A stretch of 64,000 nucleotides of DNA, from assembly GCF_042432495.1 (NCBI RefSeq), contig NZ_JBHLXC010000001.1:248001-312000 (forward strand). The letters run 5' to 3'. The translations under genes and the position numbers were made by a program. Source of the stretch: Pseudochelatococcus lubricantis (GTDB taxonomy: Bacteria; Pseudomonadota; Alphaproteobacteria; Rhizobiales; Beijerinckiaceae). This document shows positions 32,936 to 40,856 of the stretch, one piece after another; positions within the stretch are counted from its first letter, which is position 1, and every line of letters starts with the position of its first letter. Below the pieces are notes generated by a model that saw nothing but the letters and a program-made list of their open reading frames with translations, was not told the origin of the DNA and ran no database searches.

Positions 32936-33792
32936 GCGCGTCGCATCCCGTCATCGATATGCGCTGCCGGCCGGCCTACCTGCACGACTTCTTCGGCGCG
33001 ACCCCCGGCACCGCCGCCTACGAGACCGCCCGCTGGCTGAACCGGCGGGTCGGCACGCGCGGAGACGATTCTCACTTCGTCCGCTCGCGCACGCCCGAAG
33101 GCTTCCTCGCGGAGGTGCGGGAGGCCGGGCTCGCGAAGGCCGTCGTGGTGGGGCGGCATACGCCGGCGCAACATTTGCCCAACGACCGCATCCACGCGAT
33201 CGTCTCGGGCGGCGACGAACTCATCGGCATCGGCGCCGTCGATCCGGTGCTGCAGGGCGAGCGCGGCGCGCTGGAGGAGGCGGAGCGCGCGGTGAAGGTG
33301 CTCGGGCTCGCGGGCATCGACCTCGAACCCGGTTTCGGCGAGCCGCCGCGCCATCCCGACGATCCGGTCTATTTCCCGGTCTATGAGCTTGCCGCCCATC
33401 TCGGCGTACCGGTCTTCCTGATGAGCGGCCCGACGACGCCGGACCCGCGCTACAACGATCCCTCGCCGCTCGCCCGCGTGGCGCAGGCGTTTCCATCGCT
33501 GCCCATCGTCGTCTATCACGGCTATTGGCCCAACGTGCAGCAGGCGATCGGCGTCGCCTTCCGCTACGACAACGTGCATCTCGTGCCGGACATGTATCTG
33601 TTCCAGCCCGGCACGCAGGCTTATGTCGAGGCGGCCAACAGCTTTCTGGCGGACCAGTTCCTGTTCGGGTCGTCCTATCCCTTCCGGCCGATCCGCCAGA
33701 CCGTCGATGACTTCCTTGCCCTCGGCTTCCGGGAGGGGGTCGTCGAGAAGCTGCTCTACGGCAACGCCGCACGCCTCCTCAAGGTCGGCTGA
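32932..33792 (+). CDS. Amidohydrolase family 2 protein (second copy)
   Basis: 286-residue TIM-barrel hydrolase. The N-terminal motif is IDMRCRPAY rather than the usual HxH, so the first metal site is altered, while VYHGYWP and FGSSYPFRP keep later elements. It starts inside the ssuD stop (ATGA) and closes this operon. Similar proteins without HxH may work with one metal or none. Its presence beside ssuD parallels the amidohydrolase gene at 14886, hinting at a repeated functional pairing with acyl-CoA dehydrogenase-fold oxygenases. Confidence 0.82.
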   Translation: MSASHPVIDMRCRPAYLHDFFGATPGTAAYETARWLNRRVGTRGDDSHFVRSRTPEGFLAEVREAGLAKAVVVGRHTPAQHLPNDRIHAIVSGGDELIGIGAVDPVLQGERGALEEAERAVKVLGLAGIDLEPGFGEPPRHPDDPVYFPVYELAAHLGVPVFLMSGPTTPDPRYNDPSPLARVAQAFPSLPIVVYHGYWPNVQQAIGVAFRYDNVHLVPDMYLFQPGTQAYVEAANSFLADQFLFGSSYPFRPIRQTVDDFLALGFREGVVEKLLYGNAARLLKVG

Positions 33793-33800
33793 GGCGAGAA

Positions 33801-33823
33801 GCCGCGCGGCGGCCCCGCGCGGC
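33801..33823. terminator. Bidirectional hairpin between convergent operons
   Basis: Perfect 9-bp arms GCCGCGCGG / CCGCGCGGC with a 5-nt loop, in the 50-bp gap between the ssuD operon and tauC. Confidence 0.55.
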
Positions 33824-33842
33824 ACCCTTCGCTCCTCAAGCG

Positions 33843-34670
33843 CTATAGCCTGCCGCGCCAGGGAACGAATATCTTCTCCAGCACACGGACCACGGCTTCG
33901 AGCAGGAAGGCCACGGCGGCGATGACGAGGATGCCCATGATGACGACATCCGTCACCAGAAACTGGGCGGCGGACTGGATCATGAAGCCGAGGCCGCGTG
34001 TCGCGGCCACGAGTTCGGCGGCGACAAGCGTCGTCCAGCCCGCGCCGAGCGCGATGCGGATGCCGGTGACGATCTCGGGCAGGGCGCTGGGGAAGATGAC
34101 ATAGCGCAGCAATTGCGCGCGCGTGGCCCCCAGCGACCGCGCCGCGTCCAGCCTGTCCGGCGCGACGGAGCGGACGCCCGCCGCCGTGGACAGGGCGATG
34201 GGTGCCAGCATGGCGACGCCGATGACCAGCACCTTCGACACTTCGCCGATGCCGAACCAGATGATGACGAGCGGCAGATAGGCGAGCGGCGGAATGGGCC
34301 GCAGCAGCTCCAGCAGCGGATCGAGTATTCCCCGGCCGACGGGGCTGAGCGCGATGGCGAAGCCGACGGGAATGGCGATCGCCGCCGAGAAGAACAGCGC
34401 CGCGAACACTCGCGCAAGGCTTGCGCCGAGATGTTCCAGCAGCGTTGAATCGACATAGCCTTCGGTAAGAACGGCGATGAAACGCTCGAACACCGCTGCC
34501 GGAGGGGGCAGAAACAGCGGCGCGATCATGCCGCTCGCCGTCACCGCCCACCAGATGGCGAGCAGGACGAGCAGTGTAGCGGCGGACAGATGGGCCACCC
34601 TGAGACGCCGCCCGCCGGCCGGCGCTCCCGCCGTCACATCCGGTTCGAGATAATCGGTCGCCGAACTCAT
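33843..34670 (-). CDS. tauC: Taurine ABC transporter permease TauC
   Basis: 275-residue inner-membrane permease, the same length as E. coli TauC. It has six hydrophobic segments, LRPIPPLAYLPLVIIWFGIGE and the coupling loop LDAARSLGATRAQLLRYVIFPSALP. Its start overlaps the tauB stop by 4 nt. It is the last gene of a leftward tauABC operon. There is no tauD; SsuD or a dioxygenase encoded elsewhere must release the sulfur. Confidence 0.93.
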   Translation of the reverse strand: MSSATDYLEPDVTAGAPAGGRRLRVAHLSAATLLVLLAIWWAVTASGMIAPLFLPPPAAVFERFIAVLTEGYVDSTLLEHLGASLARVFAALFFSAAIAIPVGFAIALSPVGRGILDPLLELLRPIPPLAYLPLVIIWFGIGEVSKVLVIGVAMLAPIALSTAAGVRSVAPDRLDAARSLGATRAQLLRYVIFPSALPEIVTGIRIALGAGWTTLVAAELVAATRGLGFMIQSAAQFLVTDVVIMGILVIAAVAFLLEAVVRVLEKIFVPWRGRL

Positions 34671-35440
34671 GCGGCTGCCTCCCGCGTGAAGACAAGGTCC
34701 AGAACCCGCTCGCGCAGGTCGACGAAAGCAGGGTCGCTGCGCACGGACCGCAGGGTTTCCCCGCGGGCGAGGCGTGTGCCGAAATCGATGCCGAATTCCT
34801 GCGCCACACGCCCGGGCCGCGCGGCCAGCACGACGAGCCGGGTGCCGAGCAGCAGCGCTTCCTCGACATCGTGGGTGATGAACAGGATGCCGGGACCGAG
34901 CCGCTGCCAGAGGTCCAGCACGACCTCATGCATCTGCGCGCGGGTGAGGGCGTCGAGCGCGCCGAAAGGCTCGTCCATCAGCAGGAAATGCGGCTCCGCC
35001 ATCAGCGCCCGGGCAAGGCCGACACGCTGGCGCTGCCCGCCGGACAGCTCCCATATCTTGCGCCGTTCGAAGCCGGCAAGGCCGAGGCGCGCCAGGACAG
35101 CCTGGGCCCGCGGCCGGTATTCGCGTGCCGGAACCCCGCGCAGTTTCAGGGAAAGGGCGGTATTCTCAAGGGCGTCGAACCATGGCAGCAGCGCGTCATC
35201 CTGAAAGACGACGCCCCTGTCCGCACCCGGGCCGGTGATCTGTTCGCCGTTGACCAGCACCTGGCCGCCGGTCGGCTGCAGGAACCCCGCCGCCAGTTTC
35301 AGCAGCGTCGTCTTGCCCGATCCCGACGGACCGAGCACGGTGACGAAATCCCGCGCGCCGAAAGTGAGGGACAGGTTCGCGATCACCGGCGGCGCGTTGC
35401 CGTAGCGGACGCTCACGTCCTGAAGCGACAGCCGTGACAT
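34667..35440 (-). CDS. tauB: Taurine ABC transporter ATP-binding protein TauB
   Basis: 257-residue ATPase with Walker A GPSGSGKTT, the TauB-like GPGADRGVVFQDDALLPW segment, KIWELSGGQRQRVGLARAL, DEPFGALDALTR and ITHDVEEALLLGTRLVVL. The wording of these motifs follows E. coli TauB closely. It lies about 100 bp after tauA, separated by a strong hairpin, and overlaps tauC. Confidence 0.93.
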   Translation of the reverse strand: MSRLSLQDVSVRYGNAPPVIANLSLTFGARDFVTVLGPSGSGKTTLLKLAAGFLQPTGGQVLVNGEQITGPGADRGVVFQDDALLPWFDALENTALSLKLRGVPAREYRPRAQAVLARLGLAGFERRKIWELSGGQRQRVGLARALMAEPHFLLMDEPFGALDALTRAQMHEVVLDLWQRLGPGILFITHDVEEALLLGTRLVVLAARPGRVAQEFGIDFGTRLARGETLRSVRSDPAFVDLRERVLDLVFTREAAA

Positions 35441-35480
35441 GGTTCTCTCCCTCGAAATGCGGTCCGGCGACAGGATGCGC

Positions 35481-35510
35481 GGTCCCCGGGCGGCGGTGCG
35501 CCCGGGGACC
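35481..35510 (-). terminator. Intra-operon hairpin between tauA and tauB
   Basis: Perfect 12-bp arms GGTCCCCGGGCG / CGCCCGGGGACC with a 6-nt loop, no T tract. It sits after the binding-protein gene and before the ATPase gene, where such hairpins commonly give excess binding protein by partial termination or mRNA protection. Confidence 0.6.
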
Positions 35511-35539
35511 GCGGAAGACGGTCCGCGATGCGCGCCGCG

Positions 35540-36556
35540 TTACGAGCCCGCCGCCTCTTTCACGAAGCGGTTCGTGATGTAGGGCGTGTAATCGGGCAGG
35601 GCGGCAGGTATCTTGTTCTGCTCCTTCAGGAAGCGGGCGGTGTCGGCTATCGCCTTGGCGAGCCCGCCGCCGAGCAGCTCGGCGGAGGCCTGCTCCTCCA
35701 GCGTGGGCAGTTCATTGCCCGCGAGGATGCCGGGCACGTCCTCCGCCTTGCCGCCGGTGAGGCGGGCGATGTCCTGCACCTCCTTAGAGGAAGCGGTCCA
35801 CGCCGCCGGATTCTTGCGGTAGGCGGCATGGGCCTCGCCCGTGAGCTTCACGAACTGCTTCACGGCCTCGGGATGCTTCTCGATGAAATCGTTGCGGGCG
35901 ATCCAGGCGTCGAAGGTCGGCGCCCCCCATTCCCCCACCTGCCTGGAGGAGGCGAGCACGGTGCCGCTGGCCTTCGCCCTGCCGAGCGCCGGATCCCAGA
36001 CGTAGGTGGCGTCGATGTCGCCGCGCTCCCAGGCGGCGATGATTTCCGGCGGGCGCAGGTTGAGGATCTGCACCTGCTTCGGGTCGATGTTCCAGTGCTT
36101 CAGCGCCGCCAGCAGGCTGTAATGGCCCGTGGAGACGAAGGGCACGGCGATCTTCTTGCCGACGAGGTCTTTCGGCTCCTTGATGCCGGACTTGTCGGAG
36201 ACGACGAGTGCTTCCGCATCGCCGAGCAGGCCGGAGATGAAGATGGTCTGGAACGGCACCTTGCTGGACGCAGCCGCCGTCAGCGGGCTCGAACCCACGA
36301 GACCGATCTGCACGTCGCCCGAGGCGATGGCGGCAATCACGTCCGCGCCGGCGTCGAACTTGCGCCACTCGACAGGCAGGCCGACCGCCTTCTCGTAAAG
36401 CCCCTCCGCTTGCGGAACCTTCGCGAGGTCCACGGTCGTCTGATAGCCGATCACGAGCTTGTCGGCGGCGAACGAAGCGCCCGTGGAAGCGGCCAGCGAG
36501 AAGGCAGCCGCCGTTGCAAGCAGAATACGCCGGGAAACAGCCATTGGAACCCCCAT
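35540..36556 (-). CDS. tauA: Taurine-binding periplasmic protein TauA
   Basis: 338-residue binding protein with a signal peptide that ends near SFAA. TauA-specific stretches are seen: VEWRKFDAGADVIAAIASGDV, GSSPLTAAASSKVPFQ, STGHYSLLAALKHW, PPEIIAAWERGDIDATYVWDPALG and QVGEWGAPTFDAWI. The ATG at 36556 is preferred because AGGA stands 6 nt upstream; 36544 is an alternative and 36619 is unlikely. The leader holds the shared AT-rich motif directly before a TTGACA box, consistent with sulfate-starvation control. Confidence 0.93.
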   Translation of the reverse strand: MGVPMAVSRRILLATAAAFSLAASTGASFAADKLVIGYQTTVDLAKVPQAEGLYEKAVGLPVEWRKFDAGADVIAAIASGDVQIGLVGSSPLTAAASSKVPFQTIFISGLLGDAEALVVSDKSGIKEPKDLVGKKIAVPFVSTGHYSLLAALKHWNIDPKQVQILNLRPPEIIAAWERGDIDATYVWDPALGRAKASGTVLASSRQVGEWGAPTFDAWIARNDFIEKHPEAVKQFVKLTGEAHAAYRKNPAAWTASSKEVQDIARLTGGKAEDVPGILAGNELPTLEEQASAELLGGGLAKAIADTARFLKEQNKIPAALPDYTPYITNRFVKEAAGS

Positions 36557-36603
36557 TACCAATCCTGAAACAATGAACGATTTAGCGCACGGGAAACGGA
36601 TAA

Positions 36604-36622
36604 TGTCAATTAATTCCATATA
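36604..36622 (-). promoter_or_regulatory. AT-rich shared motif abutting -35 of tauA
   Basis: On the minus strand TATATGGAATTA (36622-36611) is followed, one base later, by TTGACA (36609-36604). The motif is thus centred just upstream of the -35, the normal position of a LysR-type activator site. The -10 is poorly defined. Confidence 0.55.
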
Positions 36623-36672
36623 AAATGTCTAATTATAAAATCCACTGAAATATCATGGTATTTACAATGAAT

Positions 36673-36698
36673 GAGCCCGGCAGCGAACCGCCGGGCTC
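36673..36698 (-). terminator. Hairpin downstream of metQ
   Basis: Perfect 9-bp arms GAGCCCGGC / GCCGGGCTC with an 8-nt loop, about 70 nt past the metQ stop. On the plus strand it is followed by CTTTT. Confidence 0.6.
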
Positions 36699-36770
36699 CT
36701 TTTCGCTCGGGAGAGACGCGCACGAGGCGCGGGGAAGGGCGGCCCCGGGACGAGGGCCGTCCATCTGGAA

Positions 36771-37568
36771 TCAGAACGCCGGGAGCTGACCGGGGAACTT
36801 GTCCCTGATGAGCTGGCGGATGGTGTCGTTCTGATAAGCGGCGACCAGCTTCTTGAACACCGGCTTGTCCTTGTCCACGGTACGCACGGCGATGAAGTTG
36901 GCGTAGGGGTTGTTCTTGTCGGATTCGATGGCGATCGAGTCCTTGCCCGGCGTCAGGCCGGCCTGCACGGCATAGTTGGTATTGATGGTCGAGGCGTCGG
37001 TGTCGTCGAGGCTGCGCGGCAACTGCGCGGCGTCGATCTCGCGGATCTTGAGGTTCTTCTTGTTCTCGGTGATGTCGAGAACGGTCGGCAGCAGGCCGAC
37101 GCCGTCCTTCAGCTTGATGAGGCCGAGCGACTGCAGCAGCAGCAGCGAACGCCCGCCGTTGGAGGGATCGTTCTGGATGCCGATGACCGCGCCGTCCTTC
37201 AGCTCGTCGAGCGATTTCACCTTTCTGGAATAGAGGCCGATCGGGGCGATGATGGTGTCGCCGACCGGGGTGATCTTGTAGCCCTTGGTCTTTATCTGGT
37301 TGTCGAGAAAGGGCTTGTGCTGGAAGGCGTTGGCGTCGAGGTCGCCTGCGTCGAGCGCGGCGTTCGGCAGCAGGTAGTCGCTGAACACGACGACCTCGAC
37401 GTCGAGCCCGTCCTTGGCGGCGATCTTCTTGACCTCTTCCCAGATGATCTCCGCGTCGCCCGCGGAGATGCCGACCTTGACCTTCTCCTGCGCCGCCGCC
37501 TGCTGGGTCAGCGCCGGGCTGGCAGCGAGCGCGAGGGCCGCGAGGGCCGAAAGAAACCAACGCTTCAT
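36771..37568 (-). CDS. metQ: D/L-methionine-binding protein MetQ (NlpA family)
   Basis: 265-residue periplasmic binding protein for methionine. The Sec signal peptide ends at AAA-Q; there is no lipobox cysteine, unlike enteric MetQ. Family motifs: KVGISAGDAEIIWEEVKKIA, VVVFSDYLLPNAALDAGDLDANAFQHKPFLD, NDPSNGGRSLLLLQSLGLIKL and the ITENKKNLKIREIDAAQLPRSLDD block. The start at 37568 has AGGAG 8 nt upstream; 37664 is rejected. It is divergent from metNI, with one palindromic AT-rich site between. Confidence 0.93.
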   Translation of the reverse strand: MKRWFLSALAALALAASPALTQQAAAQEKVKVGISAGDAEIIWEEVKKIAAKDGLDVEVVVFSDYLLPNAALDAGDLDANAFQHKPFLDNQIKTKGYKITPVGDTIIAPIGLYSRKVKSLDELKDGAVIGIQNDPSNGGRSLLLLQSLGLIKLKDGVGLLPTVLDITENKKNLKIREIDAAQLPRSLDDTDASTINTNYAVQAGLTPGKDSIAIESDKNNPYANFIAVRTVDKDKPVFKKLVAAYQNDTIRQLIRDKFPGQLPAF

Positions 37569-37675
37569 GACAGAAACTCCTGACAGGCCGGCGCATGCCA
37601 CCCCGGCGGCGCCGCCCGATTCAAAATCCGCACGTGCCCGCCGCGATATGCGCACAGCAAGCATTGTTTCTATTG

Positions 37676-37705
37676 ATCATATAAATTCTATAGAATATAT
37701 GTCAA
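37676..37705. promoter_or_regulatory. Palindromic shared motif and metQ promoter between metQ and metN
   Basis: ATAAATTCTATAGAATATAT (37681-37700) is a near-perfect palindrome, the best copy of the shared motif. On the minus strand it lies between TTGACA (37705-37700) and TATGAT (37681-37676), an 18-nt spacing, which makes a good promoter for metQ. The site could control metQ and metNI together. Confidence 0.65.
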
Positions 37706-37736
37706 CTCGTTTCGACGGGAAGGGACATTCATACAC

Positions 37737-38876
37737 ATGACGATTTATGCGGTGCGGCCGCACACGCCGGACGGGGATGCGGCCGCCGCGCGCGCTGCCC
37801 GTCCGCGACATGGCGGGCGGGTGACGTTCGAGAACGTCGGCAAGGCGTTCGATACGCCGGGCGGACAAGTTTCGGCGCTGCGCGGCATCGGCTTCACGGT
37901 GGAGCCGGGCGAGATTTTTGGCGTCATCGGCCGCTCGGGCGCGGGCAAGTCGACGCTGATTCGCACGGTCAACGGGCTGGAGAAGCCCACCGCCGGGCGG
38001 GTGCTGGTGGAAAATGCCGCCGGGGAGCGGGCCGACGTGGGCAGCCTCTCCATCGGCGAGCTGGCGCGGCTGCGCCGCGACATCGGCATGATCTTCCAGC
38101 ACTTCAACCTGCTCTCCTCGAAAACCGTGGAGCGCAACGTCGGCCTGCCTCTTCGTCTCGCAGGCGCCTCCCGCGCCGAGGAGGCCGGGCGCGTCGCGGA
38201 ACTGCTGGCGCTCGTCGGCCTCTCCGACAAGCGCGGCCGCTATCCGCGCGAGCTGTCCGGCGGGCAGAAACAGCGCGTCGGCATCGCCCGCGCCCTGGCG
38301 CGCCACCCCGCCATCCTGCTGTGCGACGAGGCCACCTCGGCGCTCGACCCCGAAACCACCCTGTCCATTCTGGACCTGCTGAAGGACATCAACCGGCGGC
38401 TCGGCCTGACCGTCATCCTGATCACCCACGAGATGGAGGCGATCCGCCACATCTGCGACAGGGTGGCTGTGATCGAGAAGGGCGAGATCGTCGAGATCGG
38501 CCCGGTCTGGCAGGTGTTCGGCGATCCGCGCGAGGAAGCGACGCGCGCCTTGCTCAAGCCCCACGCCGACGAACTGCCGGACGACCTGTCCGGCCGCATC
38601 GTGCCCCTGCCGGGTGAGCGGACGGTGCCGGTATTTGCCGTCACCTACACCGGCGCGGAGGCGGGAGAGCCCGATCTGGGCGGTCTGTTCGGCGTGCTCG
38701 GCGAAGGGGCGCGGCTGCTGCATGGCTCGCTCGACCGCATTCAGGGGCATGCGCAGGGGCGGCTGCTGATCGCCGCGCCCGCCGTCGCCCCGCAGCAGGC
38801 GGCGCAGGCGCTCGCCCGGCTCAACACCCTTCCCCCACGCGCGGAGATCATCGGCTATGTCGACGGCGCTCTTTAA
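37737..38876 (+). CDS. metN: Methionine ABC transporter ATP-binding protein MetN
   Basis: 379-residue ATPase. A 28-residue N-terminal extension precedes the NBD with GRSGAGKSTLIRTVNGLEKPT, LSGGQKQRVGIARALA, LLCDEATSALDPETT and LITHEMEAIRHICDRVAVIEKG. The C-terminal NIL regulatory domain (about 295-379), which binds methionine for trans-inhibition, is present. AAGGGA lies rather far (about 13 nt) from the ATG. It overlaps metI by 20 nt and works with the divergently encoded MetQ. Confidence 0.94.
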   Translation: MTIYAVRPHTPDGDAAAARAARPRHGGRVTFENVGKAFDTPGGQVSALRGIGFTVEPGEIFGVIGRSGAGKSTLIRTVNGLEKPTAGRVLVENAAGERADVGSLSIGELARLRRDIGMIFQHFNLLSSKTVERNVGLPLRLAGASRAEEAGRVAELLALVGLSDKRGRYPRELSGGQKQRVGIARALARHPAILLCDEATSALDPETTLSILDLLKDINRRLGLTVILITHEMEAIRHICDRVAVIEKGEIVEIGPVWQVFGDPREEATRALLKPHADELPDDLSGRIVPLPGERTVPVFAVTYTGAEAGEPDLGGLFGVLGEGARLLHGSLDRIQGHAQGRLLIAAPAVAPQQAAQALARLNTLPPRAEIIGYVDGAL

Positions 38877-39510
38877 TCTCTTTCTCAACGCCGTGTGGGA
38901 AACGCTGCTGATGGTAGGCGTTTCCGGACTCGTCACGCTTCTCGTCGGCGGCCCGCTCGCCGTCGTGCTGGTGACGACCGGGCCGGGCGGCGTGTTCGAG
39001 GCGCCGCGCCTCAACCAGGTGCTGGGCGCTGTCGTCAACGGCTTCCGCTCTACGCCGTTCATCATTCTGCTGGTGGCGCTGATTCCGTTCACGCGGTTGA
39101 TCGTGGGCACGACCATCGGTATCTGGGCGGCGATCGTGCCGCTCAGCATCGCGGCCATTCCATTCTTCGCCCGCATCGCGGAGGTGAGCCTGCGCGAGGT
39201 GGACAGGGGCCTCGTGGAAGCGGCGCAGGCCATGGGCGCCAGCCGCCTGCAGATCATCACGAGCGTGCTCGTTCCGGAGGCGCTGCCCGGCGTCGTGGCG
39301 GGCTTCACCATCACGCTCGTCTCGCTCATCTCCTCATCCGCCATGGCCGGGGCGGTGGGCGCGGGCGGCCTCGGCGATCTCGCCATCCGCTATGGCTACC
39401 AGCGGTTCGAGACCACGGTGATGCTGCTTGTCATCGCGGTGCTGATCGCTATCGTAATGATCGTGCAGGGAACGGGCGACTGGTTCGCCCACCGGCTCAA
39501 CAAGCGCTGA
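38857..39510 (+). CDS. metI: Methionine ABC transporter permease MetI
   Basis: 217-residue inner-membrane permease with five hydrophobic segments. Typical MetI wording: NAVWETLLMVGVSGL, VNGFRSTPFIILLVALIPFTR, VEAAQAMGASRLQIITSVLVPEALPGVVAGFTITLVSLI and GAVGAGGLGDLAIRYGYQRF. The start overlaps the metN end by 20 nt. Confidence 0.95.
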   Translation: MSTALFNLFLNAVWETLLMVGVSGLVTLLVGGPLAVVLVTTGPGGVFEAPRLNQVLGAVVNGFRSTPFIILLVALIPFTRLIVGTTIGIWAAIVPLSIAAIPFFARIAEVSLREVDRGLVEAAQAMGASRLQIITSVLVPEALPGVVAGFTITLVSLISSSAMAGAVGAGGLGDLAIRYGYQRFETTVMLLVIAVLIAIVMIVQGTGDWFAHRLNKR

Positions 39511-39524
39511 GGACGGGAGACATC

Positions 39525-40709
39525 ATGCCGGAACAGGGCGGGATCGCGATCCCCGATGAAATCGCAGCCTTCAACGACGAGATCGTCGCCATCCGCCATG
39601 ATCTGCACAGGCATCCCGAACTCGGCTTCGAGGAAGTGCGCACGGCCGGCATCGTCGCGGCCAAGCTGGCCGAATGGGGCATCGAGGTGCATCGCGGTGT
39701 CGGCCGCACCGGCGTCGTCGGCGTGCTGCGCGCGGGCAACGGCGGCAACCGCAGCGTCGGCCTGAGGGCGGACATGGACGCGCTGCCCCTGCACGAGGAA
39801 ACCGGCCTGCCGTTCGCATCGGAGAGCGCCGGCCGCTTCCATGGCTGCGGGCATGACGGGCACACGGCGATCCTGCTCGCGGCGGCGCGCTATCTGGCCG
39901 CGACGCGGCAGTTCGACGGCACCGTGGTGTTCGTGTTCCAGCCCGCCGAGGAAGGTCTCGGCGGCGCGCGGGCGATGATCGACGACGGCCTGTTCGGGCG
40001 TTTTCCGGTCGACGAGATCTACGGCCTGCACAATTCCACCATCACGCCGCACGGGCATGTCCATGTGTCGCCGGGGCCGGTGCAGGCCGGGGCGGATTTC
40101 TTCGATATAATCGTGCGGGGCAGCGGCGGCCATGCCGCTCATCCGCATGCGGCGCGCGACCCGATCGTGGCCTCCGCCGGGCTGATCACCGCGCTGCAGG
40201 GCATCATCAGCCGGCACACGCCGCCGCGCGAGGCGGCGGTGCTGTCGGTGACGGCGATCAATTCCAACACCGCCTACAACATCATCCCTGAAACCGTGCA
40301 CCTGCGGGGCACGGTGCGCACGCTCGACGGCGCGCTGAAGAAGCGCATCGCCCAACGCATCCGCGCCGTGGCGGAGGGCGTGGCGCTGGCGCACGACGTG
40401 CGCGTCGAGGTTGATATCCGTGACGCCGTGACGCCCCTCGTCAACGCCGCCGAACAGGCCGACGCCGTTGCCGCGGCCGCCCGCGCCGTCGTCGGCGATG
40501 CCAACGTGAGCACGGACTGGCGGCCGAGCATGGGCAGCGAGGATTTCTCCGAATATCTCACCCATGTGCCAGGTGCGTTCTTCTCCCTCGGGCACCATGG
40601 CGATATTCCCCTGCACAGTCCGCGCTTCGTCCTCGACGACGGCATCTTGCCCGTGGGCGCGGCGCTGTTCGCCCGTCTCGTCCAGGACCGCCTGCCGCCG
40701 GAAGCATGA
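39525..40709 (+). CDS. M20-family N-acyl amino acid amidohydrolase (HipO/YxeP-like)
   Basis: 394-residue zinc peptidase-fold amidohydrolase. Motifs: IRHDLHRHPELGFEE, GLRADMDALPL, FHGCGHDGHTA (Cys and His ligands), FQPAEEGLGGA (Glu pair), GSGGHAAHPHAARDP and GSEDFSEYL. GGGAGA precedes the ATG, 14 nt after metI, so it shares the metNI transcript. In Bacillus the related SndA and YxeP deacetylate N-acetyl-S-substituted cysteines in S-alkylcysteine and S-(2-succino)cysteine salvage with a luciferase-like monooxygenase; a monooxygenase of that family is encoded next (40857). No GNAT acetyltransferase is in the window. Confidence 0.88.
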   Translation: MPEQGGIAIPDEIAAFNDEIVAIRHDLHRHPELGFEEVRTAGIVAAKLAEWGIEVHRGVGRTGVVGVLRAGNGGNRSVGLRADMDALPLHEETGLPFASESAGRFHGCGHDGHTAILLAAARYLAATRQFDGTVVFVFQPAEEGLGGARAMIDDGLFGRFPVDEIYGLHNSTITPHGHVHVSPGPVQAGADFFDIIVRGSGGHAAHPHAARDPIVASAGLITALQGIISRHTPPREAAVLSVTAINSNTAYNIIPETVHLRGTVRTLDGALKKRIAQRIRAVAEGVALAHDVRVEVDIRDAVTPLVNAAEQADAVAAAARAVVGDANVSTDWRPSMGSEDFSEYLTHVPGAFFSLGHHGDIPLHSPRFVLDDGILPVGAALFARLVQDRLPPEA

Positions 40710-40734
40710 GTCAGTACTTATTTTCTATAAAATA

Positions 40735-40776
40735 TATAGAATGTATATTGACAGGGCCGGGCCGCTCTTCCATGCT
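40735..40776 (+). promoter_or_regulatory. AT-rich shared motif abutting -35 before DszA/SnaA-like gene
   Basis: TATAGAATGTAT (40735-40746) is followed by TTGACA (40748-40753); CATGCT at 40771-40776 is a weak -10 at 17 nt. The TTTTCTATAAAATA stretch just before it forms a degenerate second half-site. The arrangement matches that before tauA. Confidence 0.6.
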
Positions 40777-40856
40777 GCCCGGCATGCGGTCGCCGCTGCC
40801 CGCGCCACGGTTGCGTGGCGGCGCGCCTTCCGGTCGTTCGAATGGTGGAAAAACTT

